Source: DASRWI01 sp035654655 (GTDB lineage: Bacteria > Bacteroidota > Ignavibacteria > Ignavibacteriales > Ignavibacteriaceae). From it: a stretch of DNA of 64,000 nucleotides. Made by a program: the position numbers and the translations under genes. Below the pieces are notes generated by a model that saw nothing but the letters and a program-made list of their open reading frames with translations, was not told where the DNA came from and did not search any database. The first letter of the stretch is position 1; each line of letters opens with the position of its first letter. This document shows, in pieces, positions 1 to 6,679 of the stretch. The stretch spans positions 62,001-126,000 of the forward strand of contig DASRWI010000026.1 of the NCBI GenBank assembly GCA_035654655.1, read 5' to 3'.

Positions 1-1
1 T

Positions 2-406
2 TTAGATTATGCAGCAGAGTTTGATATAGCACCTCAAGATTTAATAATGCCGGGTTATATAGAAAATGTCTGGGAATATTATAAAGCTATGGATATATTT
101 TTATTTCCTTCGCGCTCTGAAGGTTTTCCCATAGCTCCATTAGAAGCAGGAGCAGCAAAGCTTCCAATAATCGCATCGGATATTCCAGGTACAAAAGAAT
201 ATATCATTGATAGTGTAACAGGATTATCATATCCTGTTGAAGAAGATAATGAATTAGTTGAAGCAATAAAATTATTAACTGAAGATACTCAACTAAGAGA
301 AGCTCTTAGTACTAATGCATATAATGTTGTTATAGATAATTATACTCTTGATGTATATGCAAGAAAACTTGATGAATTTTTTGCAGATATTATTAAGTAT
401 AGATAA
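2..406 (+). CDS. Glycosyltransferase family 4 (group 1), C-terminal part, 5' truncated by the window
   Basis: The reading frame is open from base 2, so the true start lies before the window. About 134 residues remain. They hold the end of a GT-B fold glycosyltransferase: a surface segment (FLFPSRSEGFPIAPLEAGA) with the Glu of the EGFPI-type motif that contacts the nucleotide-sugar donor, then IIASDIPGTKEYI, the usual strand and loop following the donor site, and a C-terminal helix. Family knowledge says these enzymes transfer sugars from NDP-sugars to glycans or lipids, typically in surface polysaccharide synthesis. The acceptor and sugar cannot be told from this fragment. Its TAA stop directly abuts the stop codon of the convergent next gene. 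Confidence 0.85.
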   Translation, partial: LDYAAEFDIAPQDLIMPGYIENVWEYYKAMDIFLFPSRSEGFPIAPLEAGAAKLPIIASDIPGTKEYIIDSVTGLSYPVEEDNELVEAIKLLTEDTQLREALSTNAYNVVIDNYTLDVYARKLDEFFADIIKYR

Positions 407-925
407 CTATTTTCTACTTCCGTGAATAAATCCTCTGTAAGGAAGGGAATGCTGAACAGTAATAAATGCTTCCTTATCAATTGATTCTATTAATTGAATA
501 ACTTTTCTTTGAAGTTTTCTTGCAGTAATAACTATAATAATTGAAACTCCACCAGTCCCACCTTCACCCGGAATAATAGTTGCACCATAATTAGATAATC
601 TTAAAGTATCAGCAATTTTATCTGTAAAATGTTTTGATATTATATTTAATTCAACATAACCTAATCCAATTTTTTGTTCAATAGTTATCCCTATAACATT
701 ACCTAAGGCAAAGCCAGTAGCATAACCGAAAAGATTAATAATGACTTCAAGATTTTGCATAATATAACGGATAGCAAATATCCAAATAAGTACTTCAAAA
801 AATCCTGCAAGTCCTGCCAGCCATTTTCTTCCCTGGACAACAAGAATTGTTCTGATAGTCCCAATGGAAACATCACAAATACGCATACACATTATTATAA
901 ATGCACCATATATCGCTTCAATCAT
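407..925 (-). CDS. UPF0316 / DUF2179 membrane protein
   Basis: A 172-residue protein with roughly three hydrophobic helices in the first 85 residues (for example IYGAFIIMCMRICDVSIGTI near the N-terminus and an FFEVLIWIFAIRYIM segment) followed by a soluble domain of about 85 residues with a glycine-rich turn (GEGGTGG) and an ending like LPYRGFIHGSRK. This is the layout of the UPF0316 family: a DUF5698 membrane part plus a cytoplasmic DUF2179 domain. The biochemical function of the family is not established. It is convergent with the glycosyltransferase, with no bases between the two stop codons, and is divergent from pcm. Confidence 0.82.
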   Translation of the reverse strand: MIEAIYGAFIIMCMRICDVSIGTIRTILVVQGRKWLAGLAGFFEVLIWIFAIRYIMQNLEVIINLFGYATGFALGNVIGITIEQKIGLGYVELNIISKHFTDKIADTLRLSNYGATIIPGEGGTGGVSIIIVITARKLQRKVIQLIESIDKEAFITVQHSLPYRGFIHGSRK

Positions 926-1018
926 CTATTACTTTCATAAAAATTGAATTTAATTTCACAAAGTTAATAAATATATTTTTTAATATTTTACAAAAGTAAA
1001 AGTTTGTTATTATTATTT

Positions 1019-1026
1019 TATCTTTG
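1019..1026 (+). promoter_or_regulatory. Candidate Bacteroidota-type -7 promoter element upstream of pcm
   Basis: The octamer TATCTTTG fits the TAnnTTTG -7 consensus used by the primary sigma factor of Bacteroidota and lies about 30 bases before the pcm start. A TTTG at 1003-1006 could be the upstream element, but the 12-base spacing is shorter than the usual 19-21. It is not known whether Ignavibacteria use this consensus, so this is only a weak candidate. Confidence 0.2.
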
Positions 1027-1056
1027 CTCTTCACAAAAATTTGAATATTTTATATT

Positions 1057-1698
1057 ATGTACGAATCAGAAAGAAAATCCTTAATAGAAAAACTTGCTAA
1101 GAAAGGGATTAAGGATAAATCAGTTTTGAAAGCTATGCTTGAAATTGAAAGACACTTATTTATTCCGGATGCTATTGGTTTGCACGCATATCTTGATGTA
1201 GCTCTTCCAATAGGTCACGGTCAAACAATATCTCAGCCATATACTGTTGCGTTTATGACTCAGGCTTTAAATGTTAAACCAGGCGATAAAGTGCTTGAAA
1301 TTGGAACTGGTTCCGGTTATCAGGCAGCTATTCTTGAAAAAATGGGGGCAAAAGTTTATAGTATTGAAAGACAATTTGAAATTTATAATGCAACACAAAG
1401 ATTATTCGATGAATTAGGAATTAGAGTTCATACTAAATTTGGTGATGGGACAATTGGCTGGGAAGAATTTGCACCTTATAATGGAATTATTGTAACAGCT
1501 GGCTCTCCATCAATTCCAGCTTCTCTTAAAAAACAGCTTGATATTAATAGTGGTAAACTTGTTATTCCTATTGGGGATAAAACATCACAAAAATTAAAAA
1601 TAGTTACAAGATTATCTGAAACTGAATACAGGGAAGAAACAATACCTGAATTTTCATTTGTACCTCTAATTGGAAGAGAAGGGTGGAACGAAAAGTAA
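1057..1698 (+). CDS. pcm: Protein-L-isoaspartate O-methyltransferase
   Basis: A 213-residue class I SAM-dependent methyltransferase that methylates isoaspartyl residues in damaged proteins so that they can revert to aspartate. Visible family signatures are the PIGHGQTISQPYTVAFMTQ segment that precedes the SAM site and is diagnostic for PCMT, motif I LEIGTGSGYQAAIL, and the acidic strand VYSIER. The length is the normal one for bacterial Pcm. It is the first gene of a co-oriented run and its last 16 bases overlap the start of miaA, so the two are probably co-transcribed and translationally coupled. Confidence 0.95.
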   Translation: MYESERKSLIEKLAKKGIKDKSVLKAMLEIERHLFIPDAIGLHAYLDVALPIGHGQTISQPYTVAFMTQALNVKPGDKVLEIGTGSGYQAAILEKMGAKVYSIERQFEIYNATQRLFDELGIRVHTKFGDGTIGWEEFAPYNGIIVTAGSPSIPASLKKQLDINSGKLVIPIGDKTSQKLKIVTRLSETEYREETIPEFSFVPLIGREGWNEK

Positions 1699-2600
1699 TT
1701 GTAATAGTTGGTCCAACTTGTTCAGGTAAAACTGATTTAAGTTTATTGCTTGCTGAAAAACTTCATTCAGAAATTATTTCAGCAGACAGCAGGCAGGTAT
1801 ATAAATACTTAAATATAGGTACAGCCAAACCATCTCCTGAAGAATTAAAAAAAGTTAAACATCATTTTATTGATGAACTTGAACCTGATGAAAAATTTGA
1901 TGTAAGTATTTTTGAAAACAGATCTATTCAAATTATTAATTCATTACATAAAAAAAATAAAGTTCCAATAGTTGTCGGCGGTTCAGGGTTATATATAAAA
2001 GCTCTTATTGATGGCATTACAGAAACTATTATTACAAGTGATGAATTAAGGAATTCATTAAAAGAAGAAAGAGAACGTTTTGGTAATGAATACCTATATG
2101 ATAAACTAAAAAAAATTGACCCTAAAAGTGCTGATTCAATGCTTCCTCAAAATTGGAAAAGAGTAATAAGGGCAATTGAAGTATTTGAACTAACAGGAAG
2201 ACCTATTTGGGAACATCATCAGAATTATGATAGAGATATTGATGTCGAATTTGTTCAATTTGGATTAAAGCCTGATAGAGAAGTTCTTTATAAAAACATT
2301 GATAATCGTGTAGATGAAATGATTAACTTAGGTTTAGTAAATGAAGTTGATGAAGTTTTGAAAATGGATTATGATAAAAATGTAAATGCTTTGAACACTG
2401 TTGGATATAAAGAAATCATTGCTCATCTTGAAGGTGAATATTCATTGGAGAGAGCAATTGAATTGATAAAGAGAAATACAAGAAGATATGCAAAACGTCA
2501 GTTAACCTGGTTCAATGCTGATAAAAGAATTCATTGGTTATCATTAGAATCTAAAAAAGATTTATTTATATTAGCTGAAAATATTCTAAAATCAATATAG
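1683..2600 (+). CDS. miaA: tRNA dimethylallyltransferase
   Basis: The enzyme transfers a dimethylallyl group from DMAPP to N6 of A37 in tRNAs reading UNN codons. The N-terminal P-loop VGPTCSGKT and the following DSRQVYKYLNIGTAKP segment are characteristic of MiaA, as is the late RRYAKRQLTWF motif that contacts tRNA. The 305 residues match the family length. The start is a GTG inside the end of pcm; this puts the P-loop at residue 9 as expected. The stop codon is followed directly by the ATG of the next gene. The isoprenoid donor could come from the isoprenoid operon near 29-31 kb. Confidence 0.95.
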   Translation: MERKVIVIVGPTCSGKTDLSLLLAEKLHSEIISADSRQVYKYLNIGTAKPSPEELKKVKHHFIDELEPDEKFDVSIFENRSIQIINSLHKKNKVPIVVGGSGLYIKALIDGITETIITSDELRNSLKEERERFGNEYLYDKLKKIDPKSADSMLPQNWKRVIRAIEVFELTGRPIWEHHQNYDRDIDVEFVQFGLKPDREVLYKNIDNRVDEMINLGLVNEVDEVLKMDYDKNVNALNTVGYKEIIAHLEGEYSLERAIELIKRNTRRYAKRQLTWFNADKRIHWLSLESKKDLFILAENILKSI

Positions 2601-3977
2601 ATGGGTTTTATGAAAGACAAAATTAAAATAGCTTCAGGACAAGGTTTTTGGGGTGACTTAATAGAAGCTCCTTATTATCAGGTTACCAAAGGAGATATTG
2701 ATTATCTTGTAATGGATTATCTTGCTGAAGTAACAATGTCCATTCTTCAGAAACAGAAAAATAAAAATCCTGAACTAGGTTATGCTAAAGATTTTCCTGA
2801 GCTGATGAAGAGGATATTACCTATTTGTAAAGAAAAGGGAATTAAAGTTATTACTAATGGCGGTGGTGTTAATCCTGAAGCTTGTGCAAAAGCCATTATG
2901 AATTATGCTAAAGAATTGAACATTAAAGATTTAAAGTTAGGCGTGGTTACTGGTGATAATATTTTGGACTGCCTTGATGAAATGATTTCCAAAGGTGCTG
3001 AACTTAAGAATATGGAGACTGGTGAGCCTATTAGCATGGTTAAAGATAAAGTCCTAAGTGCTAACGTATATTTTGGTGCTATACCTATTGTTGAAGCTTT
3101 GAAAAATGGAGCTGATATTGTTATTACGGGAAGAACTACTGATACAGGTCTTACCTTGGCTCCGATGATTTATGAGTTTGGTTGGGATGAAAATAATTTT
3201 GACTTAATGGCAGCAGGTACTGTTGCAGGACATATATTAGAATGTGGAGCTCAATCTTCAGGTGGAAACTTTTTAGGTGATTGGGAGAGTATTGAAGATT
3301 TTGTTGAAATTGGATTCCCTATAGCTGAAGCTTATCCAAATGGAGAATTTATAATAACTAAACATTCAAATACAGGCGGTAAAGTTTCAGTGGATACTGT
3401 TGCTGAGCAGTTATTGTATGAAATAGGAGATCCAAAAAATTATATAACTCCTGATTGTGTTGCTGATTTTACAAGTATTCACATTGAAGATGCTGGTAAA
3501 GATAGAGTAAAAGTTTTTGGAATTAAAGGAACTCCAGCCACTGAATTTTATAAAGTATCCTGCTCTTATGCATATGGATATGCAGCCTCAGGTTCGTTAA
3601 CTTACTCCTGGCCAAAAGCATTGACTAAAGCAAAGTTAGCTGGTGATATTCTTAAAGGAAGATTAGAAAAGCTTGGTTTAAAATTTGATGAAACTAATGT
3701 TGAGTATTTAGGATATAATGCCTGCCATGGTCCATTAGCAAATGAGATTGATGAAGAAAAAATCAATGAAGTTGTACTTAAATTTTCTGTAAGGTCACAG
3801 GATTATAAATCTGTTGAGAGATTTGGGAAAGAAATTGCTCCATTAATTTTAACAGGTCCTCCTGCAGTAACAGGATTTGCAGGAGGCAGACCTAAGCCAA
3901 GTGAGGTTGTTGCATACTGGCCTGCATTGATGCCAAAAAAATTAGTTAAATCTAAAGTAAATATTTTGGAGTTATAG
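2601..3977 (+). CDS. AtuA family protein (DUF1446), large part of a split AtuA pair
   Basis: A 458-residue cytosolic protein of the acyclic terpene utilization AtuA/DUF1446 family. It starts with IASGQGFWGDLIEAP and carries ITNGGGVNP, DIVITGRTTDTGLTLAP, ECGAQSSGGNF and FAGGRPKPSEVVAYWPALM, all typical family blocks. Founding members act in degradation of acyclic terpenes or related branched acyl compounds, but the reaction is unproven, so no pathway is assigned. The ATG follows the miaA stop directly; a second ATG at 2610 is an equally good start. The C-terminal domain found in many single-chain AtuA proteins is encoded separately in the next gene. Confidence 0.82.
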   Translation: MGFMKDKIKIASGQGFWGDLIEAPYYQVTKGDIDYLVMDYLAEVTMSILQKQKNKNPELGYAKDFPELMKRILPICKEKGIKVITNGGGVNPEACAKAIMNYAKELNIKDLKLGVVTGDNILDCLDEMISKGAELKNMETGEPISMVKDKVLSANVYFGAIPIVEALKNGADIVITGRTTDTGLTLAPMIYEFGWDENNFDLMAAGTVAGHILECGAQSSGGNFLGDWESIEDFVEIGFPIAEAYPNGEFIITKHSNTGGKVSVDTVAEQLLYEIGDPKNYITPDCVADFTSIHIEDAGKDRVKVFGIKGTPATEFYKVSCSYAYGYAASGSLTYSWPKALTKAKLAGDILKGRLEKLGLKFDETNVEYLGYNACHGPLANEIDEEKINEVVLKFSVRSQDYKSVERFGKEIAPLILTGPPAVTGFAGGRPKPSEVVAYWPALMPKKLVKSKVNILEL

Positions 3978-3980
3978 AAT

Positions 3981-4292
3981 ATGAAAATTAAATTAATAGA
4001 TATAGCTCACGGAAGAAGCGGCGATAAAGGAGATGCAGCTAATATTGGAATTATTGCTTACGATAAAGAAAAATATGAAATAATTGCAAAGCATGTTACA
4101 AAAGAAAAAGTTAAAAAACATTTTGAAGGCATTTGCCTTGGTGAAGTTGAAAGATATGAACTGCCTAATTTGAATGCACTAAATTTTTTATTGCATAATA
4201 CTTTAGGAGGCGGGGGAACGATATCATTAAAGCACGATGCACAAGGTAAAACTCTTGCTGCAGCATTATTAAAAATGGAACTTGAAATTTAA
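3981..4292 (+). CDS. AtuA-like small C-terminal domain protein
   Basis: A 103-residue protein beginning IKLIDIAHGRSGDKGDAANIGI, the signature of the ferredoxin-fold domain that forms the C-terminus of many AtuA proteins, and ending NFLLHNTLGGGGTISLKHDAQGKTLA. It lies three bases after the stop of the DUF1446 gene, so the two almost certainly form one functional unit. Comparison with fused homologues suggests gene splitting, not a recent frameshift: there is a proper stop, a short spacer and a new ATG. The function is unknown. It is followed by prfB after 14 bases. Confidence 0.8.
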   Translation: MKIKLIDIAHGRSGDKGDAANIGIIAYDKEKYEIIAKHVTKEKVKKHFEGICLGEVERYELPNLNALNFLLHNTLGGGGTISLKHDAQGKTLAAALLKMELEI

Positions 4293-4306
4293 ATTAGAGA
4301 AAAAAA

Positions 4307-5408
4307 ATGTACGAAGAAGAAATCAAGCAGCTTAATGTATTCAACCAAAGAATAATTAATCTACGGAGTTATCTTTAAGGTAGAACAAAAAGAATTAACC
4401 ATAAGGGATTTACAAAATAAAACTGAATCACCTGATTTCTGGAATGACCAAATAAAAGCTCAATCTATTTTGCAGGAAATAAAATCTTTGCAAATCTGGG
4501 TTGAACTATGGTCTGATGTAAATAAAAAAGCAGATAATCTGGAAGAGTTTATTCATCTTGCTCAATCAGAAAATGATGAATCCTTTGCTGATGATATTCA
4601 AAAAGAAATGAATGAACTTGAACAGGCAGTTGAAAATGCTGAATTCAAGAATATGTTAAGCGGAAAAGATGATTCAAACAATTGTATCCTCACTATTCAT
4701 TCAGGAGCAGGTGGAACTGAAGCTCAGGATTGGGCTGAGATGTTAATGCGTATGTATTTAAGATGGGGAGAGCAGAATGGTCATAAAATGAACATCGTGG
4801 ATATCCTTGATGGTGATGGAGCAGGAATAAAAAGCGTTACCATAGAAGTTGAAGGTGAATTTTCTTATGGATATTTAAAAGCTGAGAATGGAGTTCATCG
4901 CTTAGTAAGAATATCTCCATTTGATGCAAATAAAAGAAGACATACTTCTTTTGCCAGTGTGTTTGTAATCCCTGAAATTGATGATACAATAGAAATCGAA
5001 ATTAATCCTGCTGATTTACGAGTTGATACATATCGTTCGGGTGGTAAAGGTGGACAGAACGTTAACAAGGTTGAAACTGCGGTTAGAATAACTCACATCC
5101 CAACCGGTACAGTTGCAGCCTGCCAGAGTGAACGTTCTCAAAATCAAAACAGAGTTAATGCAATGAAACTTTTGAAGTCTAAATTATATCAGATTGAAAA
5201 AGAAAAGCAGGAAGCCGAACTAGATGAAGTTGAAAAAAGTAAGATGAAGATTGAATGGGGAAGTCAAATCCGTTCATATGTATTTCATCCATATAATATG
5301 GTTAAAGACCATAGAACCAATGAAGAAACCTCAGATGTTCAAAGTGTAATGGATGGAAATATAAATCGTTTTATTAAGGCATTCTTACTTAAGTTTTCAC
5401 AGAATTAA
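4307..5408 (+). CDS. prfB: Peptide chain release factor 2, expressed by programmed +1 frameshift
   Basis: The first 23 codons from ATG 4307 end at an in-frame TAA at 4376-4378. The rest is in the +1 frame, from AAG 4377 to the TAA at 5406. Joined, they give about 366 residues, the normal RF2 length. The downstream part has the SPF anticodon-like tripeptide near residue 203, which reads UGA/UAA, and the catalytic GGQ near residue 248 in RSGGKGGQNVNKVETAV. The zero-frame segment ends LRSYL, equivalent to the LRGYL before the classical shift site. Translation from the internal TTG at 4470 alone would drop the conserved N-terminal helices. See the separate entry for the recoding site. Confidence 0.95.
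4361..4379 (+). other. prfB: prfB programmed frameshift site with UAA stop
   Basis: In the zero frame the codons read CTA CGG AGT TAT CTT TAA, followed by G. This aligns codon for codon with the classical prfB site, in which a Shine-Dalgarno-like purine run, UAU and the slippery CUU precede the stop. Here GGAG (4365-4368) is the internal Shine-Dalgarno-like element, four bases before CTT. Slipping by +1 on CTT lets the ribosome read AAG next. The stop is TAA, not the usual TGA. UAA is read by RF1 as well as RF2, so feedback by RF2 level should be weaker here. Confidence 0.88.
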
Positions 5409-5414
5409 AATAAT

Positions 5415-5525
5415 GTGTCATTGCGAGGAGTTTTACGACGAAGCAATCTCTGGTTCTGGTTTTCCTTAATTTTAATTAGGACGAGATTGCTTCTTCGCTC
5501 TATGACTCGCTCATTGCAAAGACAC
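5415..5525 (+). repeat. Imperfect inverted repeat element between prfB and the GDPD gene
   Basis: About 111 bases whose ends are inverted copies: the left end begins GTGTCATTGCGAGGAG and contains CGAAGCAATCTC, while the right end contains GAGATTGCTTCTTCGCTC and closes with a matching TTGCAAAGACAC. The central part, rich in T and A, forms the loop. Base composition is richer in G and C than the surroundings. A related half-copy lies at 60716-60760. It is probably a small non-coding palindromic element (REP/MITE-like), placed between two convergent genes where it could also act as a bidirectional terminator. Confidence 0.7.
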
Positions 5526-5549
5526 AATTTTTATAATGTCATTATCTTT

Positions 5550-6557
5550 TTAAGCAATCTCCCTCTTATATCTTTTAGCAATCTTAATTAGTTGTTCAGG
5601 GTAATCTGTTTGTATCCCATCTATTCCCATTTTAAGCAAACACTTCATTTCATGTTTCTTGCTTACTGTTGCTGCAACAACTTTATCTATAGTATGAGTT
5701 TTACTCACTTTATTAAAAAGGTTTTTCAACCTTAAGTCATGTCTTATTATTCTTCGATAAGTTGTCCAATTGGCGATAGTTACTTTTCGAGGTCTTAAAG
5801 CCAAAGCAATTTTATTATTGTGCTCAATGGCGGGCTGTACGCAACTATAATCTTTAGGATTAAAAATTATTCCTGCTCTTGGCTCAATATCAAGTGAATA
5901 TTCAAATTCCGGAAAATGCTTTTTCATCAGCAGGCAAATATCTTTTACACATGTTTCAATAACTACCTTGAACTTACTATCATATTTACAATATAGCTCT
6001 TTAACCTTGTCAAGAATTTTTAGGGATGTTAGAGATGCATTTTCAGGAGTCTTAATATCAAGGAAAATATATTTTAATTTTGGTTTATCAACTGTCCACT
6101 CAAAAAATTGTTCAAGCGTTGCAATATTAGCATCTATGGGAATCGGATTATCACTTTTTCTTTCTTTAACTTTAAAATGAGTTTTTACTTCTTCAAATAA
6201 TAAATTCGGAATTGGACCTCTTAATTCGTCTCCTAAATCAGGAGGATGAGGTTTATATTTTACAAATGGTTCAAACCCTGCCTCTCGTAATAGTGCAGTT
6301 GTATCATTAGGGTTCCAATCGTGCCACAAGATTACAACATTATCTTTTGTAATACATAAATCTATTTCCAAACCATTTGCCCCTTCCTGGTAGGCAAGTT
6401 CCAAGGAAGGAATAGTGTTTTCTATTTCATTAGAAGGAGAACCTCTGTGTCCTACTACGAGTAATGGAGAAATGTTTTTAATTTTTTTCCTTGTAAGAGG
6501 ACAAAACTTAAAATATTCAGAAAACCATTGATATATTAATGCAAACTTGTTTGCCAT
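5550..6557 (-). CDS. Glycerophosphodiester phosphodiesterase family protein
   Basis: A 335-residue GDPD-fold enzyme. After about 30 N-terminal residues comes VVGHRGSPSNEIENTIPS, with the catalytic His-Arg and the metal-ligand Glu, followed by LEIDLCITKDNVVILWHD, with the Glu-Asp pair and the second catalytic His. The end, MGIDGIQTDYPEQL, is the conserved closing strand. The family hydrolyses glycerophosphodiesters to glycerol 3-phosphate and an alcohol. The insert between the two halves (residues about 85-135) is longer than in short bacterial forms. There is no signal peptide, so it is probably cytoplasmic. The substrate is not identifiable. Confidence 0.88.
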   Translation of the reverse strand: MANKFALIYQWFSEYFKFCPLTRKKIKNISPLLVVGHRGSPSNEIENTIPSLELAYQEGANGLEIDLCITKDNVVILWHDWNPNDTTALLREAGFEPFVKYKPHPPDLGDELRGPIPNLLFEEVKTHFKVKERKSDNPIPIDANIATLEQFFEWTVDKPKLKYIFLDIKTPENASLTSLKILDKVKELYCKYDSKFKVVIETCVKDICLLMKKHFPEFEYSLDIEPRAGIIFNPKDYSCVQPAIEHNNKIALALRPRKVTIANWTTYRRIIRHDLRLKNLFNKVSKTHTIDKVVAATVSKKHEMKCLLKMGIDGIQTDYPEQLIKIAKRYKREIA

Positions 6558-6616
6558 AGTTTTTTCATAAAAATTGTAATTGAATGTATTAATGATGGAC
6601 CAATTATCAAAAGATA

Positions 6617-6672
6617 ATAATCAAGAAAAACCTTAATAAGAATGTAAGTCATATTAAGGCTTTCTTGATTAT
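6617..6672 (-). terminator. Long hairpin downstream of the T9SS sialidase-like gene
   Basis: Inverted repeat with arms 6617-6638 and 6651-6672: twelve perfect pairs (ATAATCAAGAAA against TTTCTTGATTAT), a small internal mismatch and eight more pairs (CCTTAATA), closed by a loop of about 12 bases. It sits 8 bases after the stop of the minus-strand gene. There is no clean U-run after the stem in that direction, so it may stabilise the mRNA 3' end as easily as terminate transcription. Confidence 0.4.
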
Positions 6673-6679
6673 GTTTCTC

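Noticed and set aside
755..940. 61-codon open frame on the plus strand opposite the UPF0316 gene
   Set aside because: Antisense to a recognisable membrane protein; composition is random-like and Asn/Ser-rich.
4470..5408. prfB read as a shorter protein beginning at an internal TTG
   Set aside because: The region upstream clearly encodes the missing RF2 N-terminus across a canonical frameshift site, so the short version is an artefact of ignoring recoding.
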